NCBI GenBank assembly: GCA_002478505.1 | Contig: DLOP01000128.1 | Span: forward strand, 1 to 20,338 | Source of the DNA: Lachnospiraceae bacterium UBA7481 | GTDB lineage: Bacteria > Bacillota > Clostridia > Lachnospirales > Lachnospiraceae | Length of the DNA stretch: 20,338 bases | Reading direction: 5' to 3' | Shown: positions 1 to 6,989 of the stretch, one piece after another | Layout: the number at the start of each line of letters is the position of its first letter | Numbering within the stretch: position 1 is the stretch's first letter | Translations under genes and position numbers: made by a program | Notes under the pieces: generated by a model | What the model saw: only the letters and a program-made list of their open reading frames with translations | Database searches by the model: none | What the model was told of the DNA's origin: nothing

Positions 1-309
1 GATTATATATCAATAAGGAGCTGTCCCCTGCGGATCACCGGCATTGCCATTTTTGTCGAAGCCTTCACTCTGAGCCCCCTGTTTATCTTCACCGTTTTCA
101 TTTTTGTGCGCCTCATCACCCATATCTTCTCCCATCGAAAATACAGACAATGTCCTGTCCAGACAACGCTCCACATATTGATTCATTCGTTTTTCTTCAA
201 CGGCGCCCTGAAGCTTAACAACAACGACCGCCATCACAATGATCAGTATCATAAATAATTTCCGTAATAATGAATCTCTCATTCGAAAGCTCCTTATTGA
301 TATATAATC
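1..309. repeat. 22-bp perfect inverted repeat enclosing a small gene
   Basis: Bases 1-22 are the exact reverse complement of bases 288-309, leaving a 265-bp interior. The right arm carries the AAGGAG ribosome binding site of the enclosed minus-strand gene. The left arm carries its last codons and TGA stop. Inversion of the segment would therefore leave the reading frame intact but turn it away from any promoter located to the right of 310. The arrangement resembles site-specific invertible switches, although no recombinase gene is visible in this window. The window also begins exactly at the left arm. Confidence 0.75.
10..282 (-). CDS. Small signal-anchor protein, function unknown
   Basis: This 90-residue protein begins MRDSLLRKLFMILIIV and has one N-terminal hydrophobic segment at about residues 6-24. 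A short region with a single Cys (about residue 40) follows, then a hydrophilic Asn/Gly/Asp/Glu-rich tail of about 40 residues. It is probably anchored in the membrane with the tail outside. No lipobox follows the hydrophobic segment. The start is supported by AAGGAG about 8 bases upstream. I recognise no family. Its most notable property is its position inside a perfect 22-bp inverted repeat that supplies both the ribosome binding site and the stop codon. Two 18-bp direct repeats and a terminator lie upstream, so its expression may be controlled in more than one way. Confidence 0.6.
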   Translation of the reverse strand: MRDSLLRKLFMILIIVMAVVVVKLQGAVEEKRMNQYVERCLDRTLSVFSMGEDMGDEAHKNENGEDKQGAQSEGFDKNGNAGDPQGTAPY

Positions 310-331
310 TTTACATGCGCTTTCGCTTTAG

Positions 332-367
332 AATGATTATGATCTTTAGAAAGATTTTGATCTTTAG
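332..367. repeat. Two tandem 18-bp direct repeats upstream of the small gene
   Basis: Bases 332-349 and 350-367 are near-identical 18-mers, both ending in GATCTTTAG. A partial third copy (GCTTTAG) abuts at about 323-330. They lie between the terminator at 394-419 and the ATG at 282, where a promoter for the 90-residue gene would sit. Spaced direct repeats of this kind often bind activators, but which protein would bind here is unknown. Confidence 0.55.
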
Positions 368-379
368 AAAAATGAAAAA

Positions 380-419
380 TAAAAAAGGAAAAAGGAGAAA
401 CAATTCAAGTCGTTTCTCC
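380..419 (-). terminator. Strong rho-independent terminator
   Basis: GGAGAAAC (394-401) pairs perfectly with GTTTCTCC (412-419) across a 10-base loop. On the minus strand the stem is followed by a T-rich tract (380-393). It would end leftward transcripts coming from the 6S RNA promoter or from the folded region in between, about 110 bases before the start of the 90-residue gene. Confidence 0.85.
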
Positions 420-548
420 CATCCCTTATCTTAAGTTCCTTATTTTATTGTCCTTTGCGTCCTAAACTTTCCTTGTAGCGCGAAAGCTTTCAAGTGGAGT
501 AGATCATGCTGCTCTTATGTTTCTTCAAACTCTTTCGCGAAGTATGTA
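420..548 (-). other. Folded leader-like region between 6S RNA and the terminator
   Basis: There is no reading frame here. CGCGAAAG (479-486) and CTTTCGCG (532-539) form the base of a stem that continues imperfectly inward (CTTTCAAG against CTTCAAAC). On the minus strand this is followed by a purine-rich stretch and then the terminator at 394-419. It could be a 3' extension of the 6S transcript, an independent small RNA, or an attenuator-type leader of the 90-residue gene. No riboswitch class is recognised. Confidence 0.4.
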
Positions 549-549
549 A

Positions 550-724
550 CCCCTAAAATGCGGTTCCTATTTTTTGACTCCTAGCAAAGCTAGGTGGGCA
601 ACCGCAGCCAGCACATCTGCCTTCCACTGACTAAGGCGGCCTGACATCCGCGTGGCGATATAGGAATCCCGTTTAAAGTAATGTAGGCTCAAAAACAATA
701 GGAACCTTCACTGCATTTCAGGTT
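550..724 (-). ncRNA. ssrS: 6S RNA
   Basis: This is the 6S regulatory RNA that binds sigma-A RNA polymerase holoenzyme and acts as a promoter mimic in stationary phase. The two ends pair: GGTTCCTAT (minus strand, 698-706) with ATAGGAACC (562-570), extended by a U-run/A-run stem. AAATGC/GCATTT adds an outer pairing. Inside is an open central bubble whose 3' strand holds a small hairpin (CCTAGC/GCTAGG, around 579-594, after the GCCCACCTA stretch). A rod-like terminal stem follows (GCCTT/AAGGC, GTCAG/CTGGC, CGCG/GCGG). Length of about 170 bases and overall form fit Firmicutes 6S RNA. The exact 3' end is uncertain; the 5' end is inferred from the promoter. Confidence 0.86.
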
Positions 725-730
725 AATACT

Positions 731-759
731 ATTATATCCGAAGACCGTCCAAAATACAA
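731..759 (-). promoter_or_regulatory. Sigma-A promoter of 6S RNA
   Basis: On the minus strand there is a TTGTAT -35 box (754-759), a 17-base spacer and a perfect TATAAT -10 box (731-736). Start of transcription is expected near 724, just before the outer pairing of the 6S RNA. Confidence 0.8.
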
Positions 760-965
760 TTGGTAAATCCTATATAATTATACAAGCATTTTTTACAAAA
801 TGTCCAAAGGATCAACACTCATCTTCATCCATTAACTATATTTCCAATAGCCTTTATTCCAATTATGAAATTAAGAAGAGAATATCAATCCAAGCTTCAC
901 CTTTCATAATGATACACGGTGACCGAACCGAATATGCAGCTATTTTTAGTCGATTAAAAAAATAA
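760..965. other. Intergenic region without a recognisable gene
   Basis: This AT-rich stretch lies between the MFS stop codon and the 6S promoter. A small hairpin (CATTTT/AAAATG near 787-800) and a short GGTCACC-centred inverted repeat are visible. Neither has a clear T-tract, so no confident terminator for the MFS gene can be named. Confidence 0.5.
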
Positions 966-2342
966 TTAATCTGATTTTCTACTTTCGACTTTCAGATATA
1001 AAATTACTGCGACAGCAATTGCTAATGTTACGAGTCCGAAATATACATATACACCATGAACAGCCGTCATATTACTACCGATCAACGTGTAAATCAACAC
1101 AGAAAGCGTGGAGGCAAGCGAACTTGAAATCTGCCGCAGGGTGTTAAAGATCGCACTGCCGTCAACCCGCTCCTTGCCCTCAAGTCCGCTCAGAGCCATT
1201 GCGGTTGTCGGTGAATTTAAAGATGACATTGCAACCGTCTGTACCGCAAATGCAACGGCTATATATATAATTGACGTATTCTGCGAGAATAAGAAGCCCA
1301 TTACCGAATATGCTGCAAATAAACCTGTCCCAACAACAAACATCGGTTTGATCCCGACCTTATCATACAGCCTGCCTGCGGAAAGCGTTGTAATAACTGA
1401 TAAAACCGAGCCTACGATTGTGGCAAGTCCATATGCGGTATCGGAAAAACCTCTGATTGCTTTTGAGAAAATAGGTAATATCATGGCATTTCCCATACAA
1501 ATTAGATACATACAAAGGCTTAATATAACAGCTATTCTGAACCCAGGATTCCCAAATACACGCAAATTCAACATAGGCTTTTCGGACTTTAACTGCAAAA
1601 CTACAAAAGTACCAAGAAGCAGAAGTCCGGCAAGTATCAGTCCGCCGCTCTTAAATAAAAAAAATCCGCCGCTTATATTGCTCACTCCTATCAGAAAGGC
1701 CGCAAATCCGAAGGAAGAAAGCGATACATACAGCATGTTCAAATCCGCATCTTCTTTATCTGTAATATTTTTCATAAATATAATACCGCAGATAATGATT
1801 ATGCTTCCGACAATAAACAATGATGTAAAAACGCCTTTCCAGCCAAAGGAATCCAGAATCAGTCCGGCATAGGTAGGTCCTACAACCGAGGATACCATTG
1901 CTGCCATAGAATAGGCACCCATAATGGTTCCATGCTTTTCCTTCGGATAAAGCTTTAGCAGAACGATCTGTGCAAATGACAACAGCATACCGCAGCCCAC
2001 AGCCTGAAACAATCTGCTGATCAACAACATAGGAAAGTTTACAGATAAAATGGCTGCCAGAGAACCGACTGTAAATGCGGTCATTGCGGAAAAGAAATAT
2101 ACTTTGTTCGGTACTCTCTTAATTAAAAATGCCGTTATCGGTATCGTGATTCCCGAAATCAGTGTTGCGCCGCTTGTGAGCCACTGGGCAAGATTGGATG
2201 ATACTCCGAAATATTCGGTAAAATTCGGTATCATATTGGCTGTTACCGTGGTAGACATGGATGTTATAAACGCCGCTGCAAGCAAGGTAATAAAAATTCC
2301 TGTTCTTTGTACATTGGATATACTTTTCTTATCGCTTATCAT
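966..2342 (-). CDS. MFS drug exporter, DHA2 (14-TM) type
   Basis: This is a proton-driven multidrug or metabolite exporter of the major facilitator superfamily. I place the start at the ATG giving MISDKKSISN, preceded by GAGAGG at suitable spacing and 13 bases after the upstream arginase-family stop. A longer frame from 2429 would overlap that gene and lacks support. The 458-residue product is hydrophobic throughout. It shows the LAQWLTSG opening typical of DHA2 proteins, a SRLFQAVGCG motif-B-like segment and the antiporter motif C region SVVGPTYAGLILDSFGW. Length and pattern fit the EmrB/QacA group. It is probably the second gene of an operon with the arginase-like gene, suggesting export of a product or an amine-related compound, though substrate cannot be read from sequence. 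Confidence 0.85.
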   Translation of the reverse strand: MISDKKSISNVQRTGIFITLLAAAFITSMSTTVTANMIPNFTEYFGVSSNLAQWLTSGATLISGITIPITAFLIKRVPNKVYFFSAMTAFTVGSLAAILSVNFPMLLISRLFQAVGCGMLLSFAQIVLLKLYPKEKHGTIMGAYSMAAMVSSVVGPTYAGLILDSFGWKGVFTSLFIVGSIIIICGIIFMKNITDKEDADLNMLYVSLSSFGFAAFLIGVSNISGGFFLFKSGGLILAGLLLLGTFVVLQLKSEKPMLNLRVFGNPGFRIAVILSLCMYLICMGNAMILPIFSKAIRGFSDTAYGLATIVGSVLSVITTLSAGRLYDKVGIKPMFVVGTGLFAAYSVMGFLFSQNTSIIYIAVAFAVQTVAMSSLNSPTTAMALSGLEGKERVDGSAIFNTLRQISSSLASTLSVLIYTLIGSNMTAVHGVYVYFGLVTLAIAVAVILYLKVESRKSD

Positions 2343-2355
2343 TTTCTGCCTCTCA

Positions 2356-3207
2356 TTAATCCGTAAACAAACTGATACCGGAGAACATATTGTGAAGCCT
2401 ATGCTCATCAAAAGGAAGATACTCGGCAATGGTCAGACCGACAACATCTGAATGATCGGTGATGTTTTTCAGTATGGCAGTCAGTTTCTCAATCGTCATC
2501 CTGCCGCTGCCACTTCCATCTCCAACCAGATCCTTATTTGCAAAGTAGGTGGAATGAAACAATGACGCATCCAGCACATCAATATCCAGATGAATGAGGA
2601 TGTGGTCAAAGCGATCCATAAATGCCCGGATCTCATCATCAGATATAAATTCCTCCGTTTGAACTTTAAAGTCAACACCCGCATCCTTCAGAAACTTCTC
2701 CTGATAATCATGAAGCCCCTGCAAACCCACATAGAGGATTTCATCTGCCCGGAATGCCCTGTTCTTCATCAAGCCGGACAGCGAACCATCACCATTTCCC
2801 ATAAGCGATCCCAATACCATTGCATGGGCATTTGGATAACCATCTTTCACAGTCGACACATCAGGATGAGCATCTATCCAGATGATCCCCATATTTTCAT
2901 ATAACCCGTGCAGATAATCAAAGGGAGCCTGAGAAACCACACAGTTTCCACCAATAGTAATAATTCTATCGGGTTTGGCTTCTTCAATCACGGACATTGC
3001 GTTTTTGATTCCAGCAAGGACTTCGTCTTTTGCGTAGATTCCCTCCGTCACACTGCGTTCTTTGCCATCAGGCGGGGCAACTTCCACCTTGAGCAAAGGC
3101 TGATTCTTATTCTCCGGAAGAATGTGTGCTAACAAATTTGCGCCAAAATAATATGTTTCCAGACCTCCACTCACATAGTCAGGGTAAAGTAATCGGATTG
3201 TTTTCAT
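2356..3207 (-). CDS. Arginase/agmatinase-family protein with altered first metal motif
   Basis: This is a ureohydrolase-fold protein of 283 residues; such enzymes use two Mn ions to hydrolyse guanidino compounds. The second motif WIDAHPD (residues 110-116; D112, H114, D116) and the third HLDIDVLD (206-213; D208, D210) are intact. A Glu at about 262 sits where the family's substrate-binding Glu is expected. The first motif, normally GGDH, reads GGNC (86-89), so the usual His ligand of one Mn is Cys. This places it in a divergent clade, and the substrate may not be arginine or agmatine. AGGAG lies 8 bases before the ATG. The MFS exporter follows after 13 bases. Alternatives are formimidoylglutamase-like or pseudo-ureohydrolase activity. 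Confidence 0.8.
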   Translation of the reverse strand: MKTIRLLYPDYVSGGLETYYFGANLLAHILPENKNQPLLKVEVAPPDGKERSVTEGIYAKDEVLAGIKNAMSVIEEAKPDRIITIGGNCVVSQAPFDYLHGLYENMGIIWIDAHPDVSTVKDGYPNAHAMVLGSLMGNGDGSLSGLMKNRAFRADEILYVGLQGLHDYQEKFLKDAGVDFKVQTEEFISDDEIRAFMDRFDHILIHLDIDVLDASLFHSTYFANKDLVGDGSGSGRMTIEKLTAILKNITDHSDVVGLTIAEYLPFDEHRLHNMFSGISLFTD

Positions 3208-3253
3208 GCATTCATCTCCTTATTACAATTTGTTGAACATCCTCGACATCGAA

Positions 3254-3282
3254 ATTATACCCCAATTTCTTACAGATTTCCA
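3254..3282 (-). promoter_or_regulatory. Likely promoter of the arginase-MFS operon
   Basis: A perfect TATAAT (minus strand, 3254-3259) lies about 45 bases upstream of the arginase-family ATG. A weak TGGAAA -35 is at 17-base spacing. No clear operator is visible. Confidence 0.45.
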
Positions 3283-3326
3283 TACAAAACAATACACTCT
3301 CCATACCGTTACGGAAAGAGAACACT

Positions 3327-3704
3327 TTACTTCATTAACTCATCTGATAACTTTATAATTTCCGGTGCCACCTTTTCCCGCTGTTTTTTTGTGACATAAT
3401 TATAAAGTGGATAAGCAGAAACAATTCCGGCAATTCCAACTATACCAATCATGATACCGGGAAGCATCAATCCTTCCCACACCATCGTACAACACATGCC
3501 CACACCAAAAACTAAAGTACTTATAATCCCGACAATAATAGACACAGCCGTGCCGGTTTTCGTCACGCTCCGATCCAGCCTGCGCAGCCGTTCCATTTTA
3601 TCCTCTTCCTCCGTAGGCGGTATATATTTTTCACGGATACTTTTGATTTCAGCCTGCTGCGAAGCTGAATAGGTATAATTGAAAACTTCATTTTTCCCTT
3701 CCAT
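3327..3704 (-). CDS. Small two-TM membrane protein with GMC-WEGL hairpin
   Basis: The start at ATG GAA GGG is chosen because AAGGAG lies 8 bases upstream; the longer frame from 3734 contains that site inside it. The 125-residue product has a charged N-terminal region (residues 1-48, rich in Lys/Arg/Glu) and two membrane segments (about 52-72 and 78-101). The hairpin carries GVGMCCTMVWEGLMLPGI, and an amphipathic charged tail follows. The same hairpin motif occurs in the 123-residue protein at 6990-7361, so the two are paralogues. I recall similar Lachnospiraceae proteins carrying the name dihydropteridine reductase, which the sequence does not support: there is no nucleotide-binding fold. It is the last gene of the response regulator operon, 57 bases after the multi-TM gene. 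Confidence 0.7.
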   Translation of the reverse strand: MEGKNEVFNYTYSASQQAEIKSIREKYIPPTEEEDKMERLRRLDRSVTKTGTAVSIIVGIISTLVFGVGMCCTMVWEGLMLPGIMIGIVGIAGIVSAYPLYNYVTKKQREKVAPEIIKLSDELMK

Positions 3705-3761
3705 TACAGATGCTCCTTTCTTCATAAAATACACTTAATGCCTTATTTATTTCAAAAATAA

Positions 3762-4679
3762 TTATTTTTCTGTAATGCTGATTCTTTTTAGCTGTGAGGA
3801 CGACTTTACAATCATAAACACAGCGATACCCAACACAATTGCACAGACCCCTCCTCCTGTCGCACCTGTCATGATCTGCCGGAATGAAATATCATCTTTA
3901 TCCCCAAACCGGGTGACCATAGCCGTTTCCAGCGACAGGATCGACACCATTGCGGATACAAGATTGATTACCTTTGCAGCCGACAAAACAGGACTTCCAT
4001 GTCTGCGGAACTTAACGACATTCACACTTGCAATAATTACACAGTAAAAAGAATATGCCGCCATTGCATAAATCAAAACTCCCGGATAATCATAACTTTT
4101 GTTTTGGTATACCATAAAAATAACAATTCCGGTTAATGCCTGATTCATTAATAGCAATAAAATACCGCACATGCGGTAACGCTTTAACTCTGCTTCCAGA
4201 TGATTCCCGGCTGTTTTAACCTTCCCTCGGTGAAAGAGCAGAAAACGCATAAACGCCAGCAGGATATAGTAAATAGCAATCGAAATAAACCATACGGAGC
4301 GATAATAGATTCCCGATGCCATTTTCATGACAATATAAAGCAGATTGATGAAAAAGCCCAGATAAAGAGATATTTCAGTACGAAACCTTACATCCTCCAG
4401 AAATCGGGCACCTAACGAAGTATTTGACAGTTTCTCCATCAACGGATGCTTTCCAATGCCTGCCCGGACAGACTTCACAAGACGGTTCACACGGGATAAA
4501 CTCGTACAGGTAATGACCAACGCATATGCAGACAAAATATACGATAAATATGCAATCGCCCCTTCCTTTTCCGTTACCAGAATATAAATTACCAATGCAA
4601 AAGAAGGCACAGCAATCAAAACCGTTGGCAGCAGCGGCAGAAAAAACATTCTTTTCAGAATCTGTTTAAACTGTGTCAT
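3762..4679 (-). CDS. Multi-TM membrane protein coupled to the sensor kinase
   Basis: This 305-residue integral membrane protein has about eight hydrophobic segments. Two lie near residues 10-60, then come a cytoplasmic-looking stretch with several Arg/Lys, a pair around 105-150 and further segments to about 295. No enzymatic or transporter motif is recognised. Its ATG lies inside the 3' end of the kinase gene (14-base overlap), so translation is very probably coupled and the two proteins made in fixed ratio. Such an arrangement suggests a membrane partner or co-sensor of the kinase, or its direct regulatory output. The function is inference only. Confidence 0.7.
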   Translation of the reverse strand: MTQFKQILKRMFFLPLLPTVLIAVPSFALVIYILVTEKEGAIAYLSYILSAYALVITCTSLSRVNRLVKSVRAGIGKHPLMEKLSNTSLGARFLEDVRFRTEISLYLGFFINLLYIVMKMASGIYYRSVWFISIAIYYILLAFMRFLLFHRGKVKTAGNHLEAELKRYRMCGILLLLMNQALTGIVIFMVYQNKSYDYPGVLIYAMAAYSFYCVIIASVNVVKFRRHGSPVLSAAKVINLVSAMVSILSLETAMVTRFGDKDDISFRQIMTGATGGGVCAIVLGIAVFMIVKSSSQLKRISITEK

Positions 4680-5763
4680 TTTCTTTTCTCCTGATCCTTA
4701 CGATAAAAGTACTGCCTTTTCCAACTTCACTCTGCACCGATATATCCCCGTCTACAATATCCATTACCCGTTTTACCAGAGCAAGCCCCAGACCGTTGCC
4801 CTGTGTGGAGTGGGATGTATCTCCCTGATAGAACTTTTCAAAAATGTGCCTGCCGACCTCCGGACTGATCCCACAGCCCGTATCGCTCACCTGCACGATG
4901 GCAAAGCAGCCATCCGATTTCAGACTCACCGAGACACGTCCTCCCCGTTCCGTGAATTTCATTGCGTTGGAAAACAGGTTGTTCCATGCCAGTGTCAGAA
5001 GTTCCCCGTCGGAATCAATGAACACCTCTTCTTCAATATCCGTATCAATTTCAATCTCTTTTTTCTCCCAGATGTTTTCAAAATTCAAAAGACACTCGCA
5101 TAGCTGCTCACCCAGATTGTAAATCTGCCACTGCGGGTATATCTGCTGGTTTTCCAGCTTGTTCAGCTTCAAAATATTTGTGATCAGATCAGCAAGTCTG
5201 CGTGACGATTCCGTAATCGCTTTTGCATACTCCAACCTTCTTTCTTCTGGCAGATTCGGGCTTTGCAGCATTGTTCCATAATTCTGCATAACAGAAAGCG
5301 GTGTCTTCAGCTCATGGGATACATTGGCGATAAAATCCGTGCGAAGCGTTTCTGTTCCGGAAAGTTCATCTGCCATCTTATTAAAATATTCAATAATGAC
5401 ATTAAAGCCGGCTGCATCGTAAATACCTGGGAGCGGTTTGATCCTTACCGAAAATTCACCGCGCATGATCCTTTCAGCCGCACCTACAATCTGCCTGACC
5501 GGGCGCTCAACCATAAACTTACGCCGAATTACGTCTATGATTGTAAAAAATATGCTTATTAAGATAACATTGATAAAAGTCAGAACAGCAGCATGGCTGA
5601 TATTGCCTTCCGTGTAGGCCACGCCCAAATCCTGCTCTATCAGTCTTAAAAACACGATCATGCATCCGGTGATAGCAAAAGCTATCACACAGAAAAAAGT
5701 AAGATACCGCCACAATACCACCAATAAACGGTCTTTGGCTGCTCTTTTAGTAATTCTGTTCAT
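4666..5763 (-). CDS. Sensor histidine kinase, short extracellular loop
   Basis: This 365-residue kinase autophosphorylates on His and passes phosphate to the adjacent regulator. Domains in order are TM1 (about 18-40), a loop of only about 18 residues, TM2 (about 58-78), a HAMP linker (about 79-135), the HisKA phosphoacceptor FIANVSHELKTPLS with H150, and a C-terminal ATPase domain. The ATPase shows N box NNLFSNAMKF, G1 box DTGCGIS, F box IFEKFYQGD and G2 box GNGLGLALV. All catalytic motifs are present. The very short outer loop suggests that the stimulus is sensed in or at the membrane, or through a partner protein. It overlaps the regulator gene by four bases (ATGA) and the downstream membrane protein by 14, so the three are translationally linked. 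Confidence 0.93.
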   Translation of the reverse strand: MNRITKRAAKDRLLVVLWRYLTFFCVIAFAITGCMIVFLRLIEQDLGVAYTEGNISHAAVLTFINVILISIFFTIIDVIRRKFMVERPVRQIVGAAERIMRGEFSVRIKPLPGIYDAAGFNVIIEYFNKMADELSGTETLRTDFIANVSHELKTPLSVMQNYGTMLQSPNLPEERRLEYAKAITESSRRLADLITNILKLNKLENQQIYPQWQIYNLGEQLCECLLNFENIWEKKEIEIDTDIEEEVFIDSDGELLTLAWNNLFSNAMKFTERGGRVSVSLKSDGCFAIVQVSDTGCGISPEVGRHIFEKFYQGDTSHSTQGNGLGLALVKRVMDIVDGDISVQSEVGKGSTFIVRIRRKENDTV

Positions 5764-6431
5764 TTCACCACCGCCTTATATCCCAAGCCGTGGACAGTAA
5801 CAATCTCAAAATCATCACAGCCGGAAAATTTATCCCTCAGCTTTGTCATATAGACATCTACGGCACGAGGTGCAGCATTTGTTTCCGCATCCCAAAATTC
5901 GTCCATTAACTGTGAGCGTGTAAAAGTTTTTTTCGGATAAGAAAGCAGCTTATATAAGATATTAAATTCCCGCATCGTCAGAGGAATCTCTTCACCACCT
6001 ACAACAGCCGTGCGCTCATCGGCATCCAGTACCAGCCTGCCGATTTCCAGTCTATGACTATTTGCAATCTTCGCACGACGCAGAAGTGCATCAATCCGTA
6101 AGCACAGTTCATCAAGATCCACCGGCTTTATCATATAATCGTCAATACCAATGCGGTAGCCTTTCTGTTTGGATGCAAAATCATCTCTCGCTGTCATAAA
6201 CAAAATCGGAATATTCTCATCCAGTCTCCGTACCGTCTTTGCAAACTCATAACCATCAATCCCCGGCATCATAATATCGGACACGATCAAGTCAAAGGAA
6301 TTATTATACATGATATCATAAGCACTGCCGGCATCCAGACAGCCGGTTGCGTCATAACCGTTCTGTTTTAAAAACGAGCTGACGACCTGATTCAGTTCCG
6401 CATCATCCTCGACCACTAATACTTTGAGCAT
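5760..6431 (-). CDS. OmpR/PhoB-family response regulator
   Basis: This 223-residue DNA-binding regulator has an N-terminal receiver with acidic pair D9-D10, phosphoacceptor D52 (VSDIMMPGIDG), switch Thr T80 and K102 (KPVD). A C-terminal winged helix (about 125-223) carries the family signature MREFNILYKLL and the ending VHGLGYKAV. GGAGG lies 8 bases before the ATG. It is the first gene of an operon with the kinase, a multi-TM protein and a two-TM protein. OmpR-family proteins bind direct repeats with a period of about 11 bases. Just such a triple repeat lies at 7417-7449 in front of the neighbouring operon, which makes that operon its most likely target. Confidence 0.93.
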   Translation of the reverse strand: MLKVLVVEDDAELNQVVSSFLKQNGYDATGCLDAGSAYDIMYNNSFDLIVSDIMMPGIDGYEFAKTVRRLDENIPILFMTARDDFASKQKGYRIGIDDYMIKPVDLDELCLRIDALLRRAKIANSHRLEIGRLVLDADERTAVVGGEEIPLTMREFNILYKLLSYPKKTFTRSQLMDEFWDAETNAAPRAVDVYMTKLRDKFSGCDDFEIVTVHGLGYKAVVK

Positions 6432-6459
6432 AGTGAATACCTCCGACTATTTTTCTATA

Positions 6460-6468
6460 ATTATAACA
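6460..6468 (-). promoter_or_regulatory. Extended -10 promoter of the two-component operon
   Basis: The minus strand reads TGTTATAAT, a perfect TATAAT with the TGn extension, about 30 bases before the response regulator ATG. No good -35 box is present, as is usual for extended -10 promoters. Confidence 0.7.
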
Positions 6469-6525
6469 TGCAAATACTAAAATTAGTTTGCTTTTTTGTT
6501 TTAATCAGTACTTTTATGAAATTTA

Positions 6526-6551
6526 CCCGCACAGTATTATAACTGTGCGGG
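6526..6551 (-). terminator. Hairpin ending the 11-mer-repeat protein operon
   Basis: CCCGCACAGT (6526-6535) and ACTGTGCGGG (6542-6551) form a perfect 10-bp GC-rich stem with a 6-base loop. It lies about 35 bases after the stop codon of the gene at 6588. The following minus-strand bases are only moderately T-rich, so it may be a weak terminator or an mRNA 3' end stabiliser. Confidence 0.65.
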
Positions 6552-6587
6552 CCGCTTATTTCTTTACGTCACATAATAATGGTTCCC

Positions 6588-6953
6588 TTAATGCTTACCC
6601 GCATTTTTACTTGCCTCAATACTGGCTCTGGCAATTTCCTGACTTGCTTTTACGCTTGCACGACCAATGTCAGTACCGGCACTCACTTTAGTCTGATTTT
6701 TAACTGCTTCTTTACTGGCAGCTTCACGGGCAGCCTGTTCATTTTCAAGACGCTTTTTCGCATCTTCCACAGACTCACCCTCATGGGTCAGAAACTTATC
6801 GACAAACTTATCTGACATCTTAGAAAAGCCCTCAACAACGCCATCCTCTATCTTCTTATAGCCGCCGACAACACCATTTTCGATTTTCTGGAAACCTTCC
6901 GTAACACCCTCTGCAATTTTATCATTCGCCTTTTTCAGTTTTGATTCAGACAT
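6588..6953 (-). CDS. 11-residue-repeat amphipathic protein
   Basis: This 121-residue protein has no signal peptide and no TM segment. Residues 12-55 consist of four consecutive 11-residue repeats: KIAEGVTEGFQ, KIENGVVGGYK, KIEDGVVEGFS and KMSDKFVDKFL. Residues 96-117 are two more 11-mers of a different type (IGRASVKASQE, IARASIEASKN). A charged Glu/Lys/Ala helix joins them. Such 11-mer periods with Lys at the start and Gly-Val in the middle are known from alpha-synuclein, LEA and related proteins, where they form amphipathic helices lying on membranes. AGGAGG lies 9 bases upstream. It follows the GMC-WEGL membrane protein by 36 bases, probably in one operon. A membrane-surface or stress-protective role is inference. 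Confidence 0.75.
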   Translation of the reverse strand: MSESKLKKANDKIAEGVTEGFQKIENGVVGGYKKIEDGVVEGFSKMSDKFVDKFLTHEGESVEDAKKRLENEQAAREAASKEAVKNQTKVSAGTDIGRASVKASQEIARASIEASKNAGKH

Positions 6954-6989
6954 CTCTTTTTACCTCCTAAATTTTATTTATGTATCTGC

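Noticed and set aside
420..480. GGACGCAAAG on the minus strand, resembling part of a c-di-GMP-I (GEMM) riboswitch
   Set aside because: The partner GGCAAAC element with its tetraloop helix and the conserved downstream part are missing, so a 10-base match alone is not enough.
1108..1872. 254-codon plus-strand frame
   Set aside because: It lies opposite the MFS gene in a shadow frame, with no family signature; the minus-strand protein is clearly the real one.
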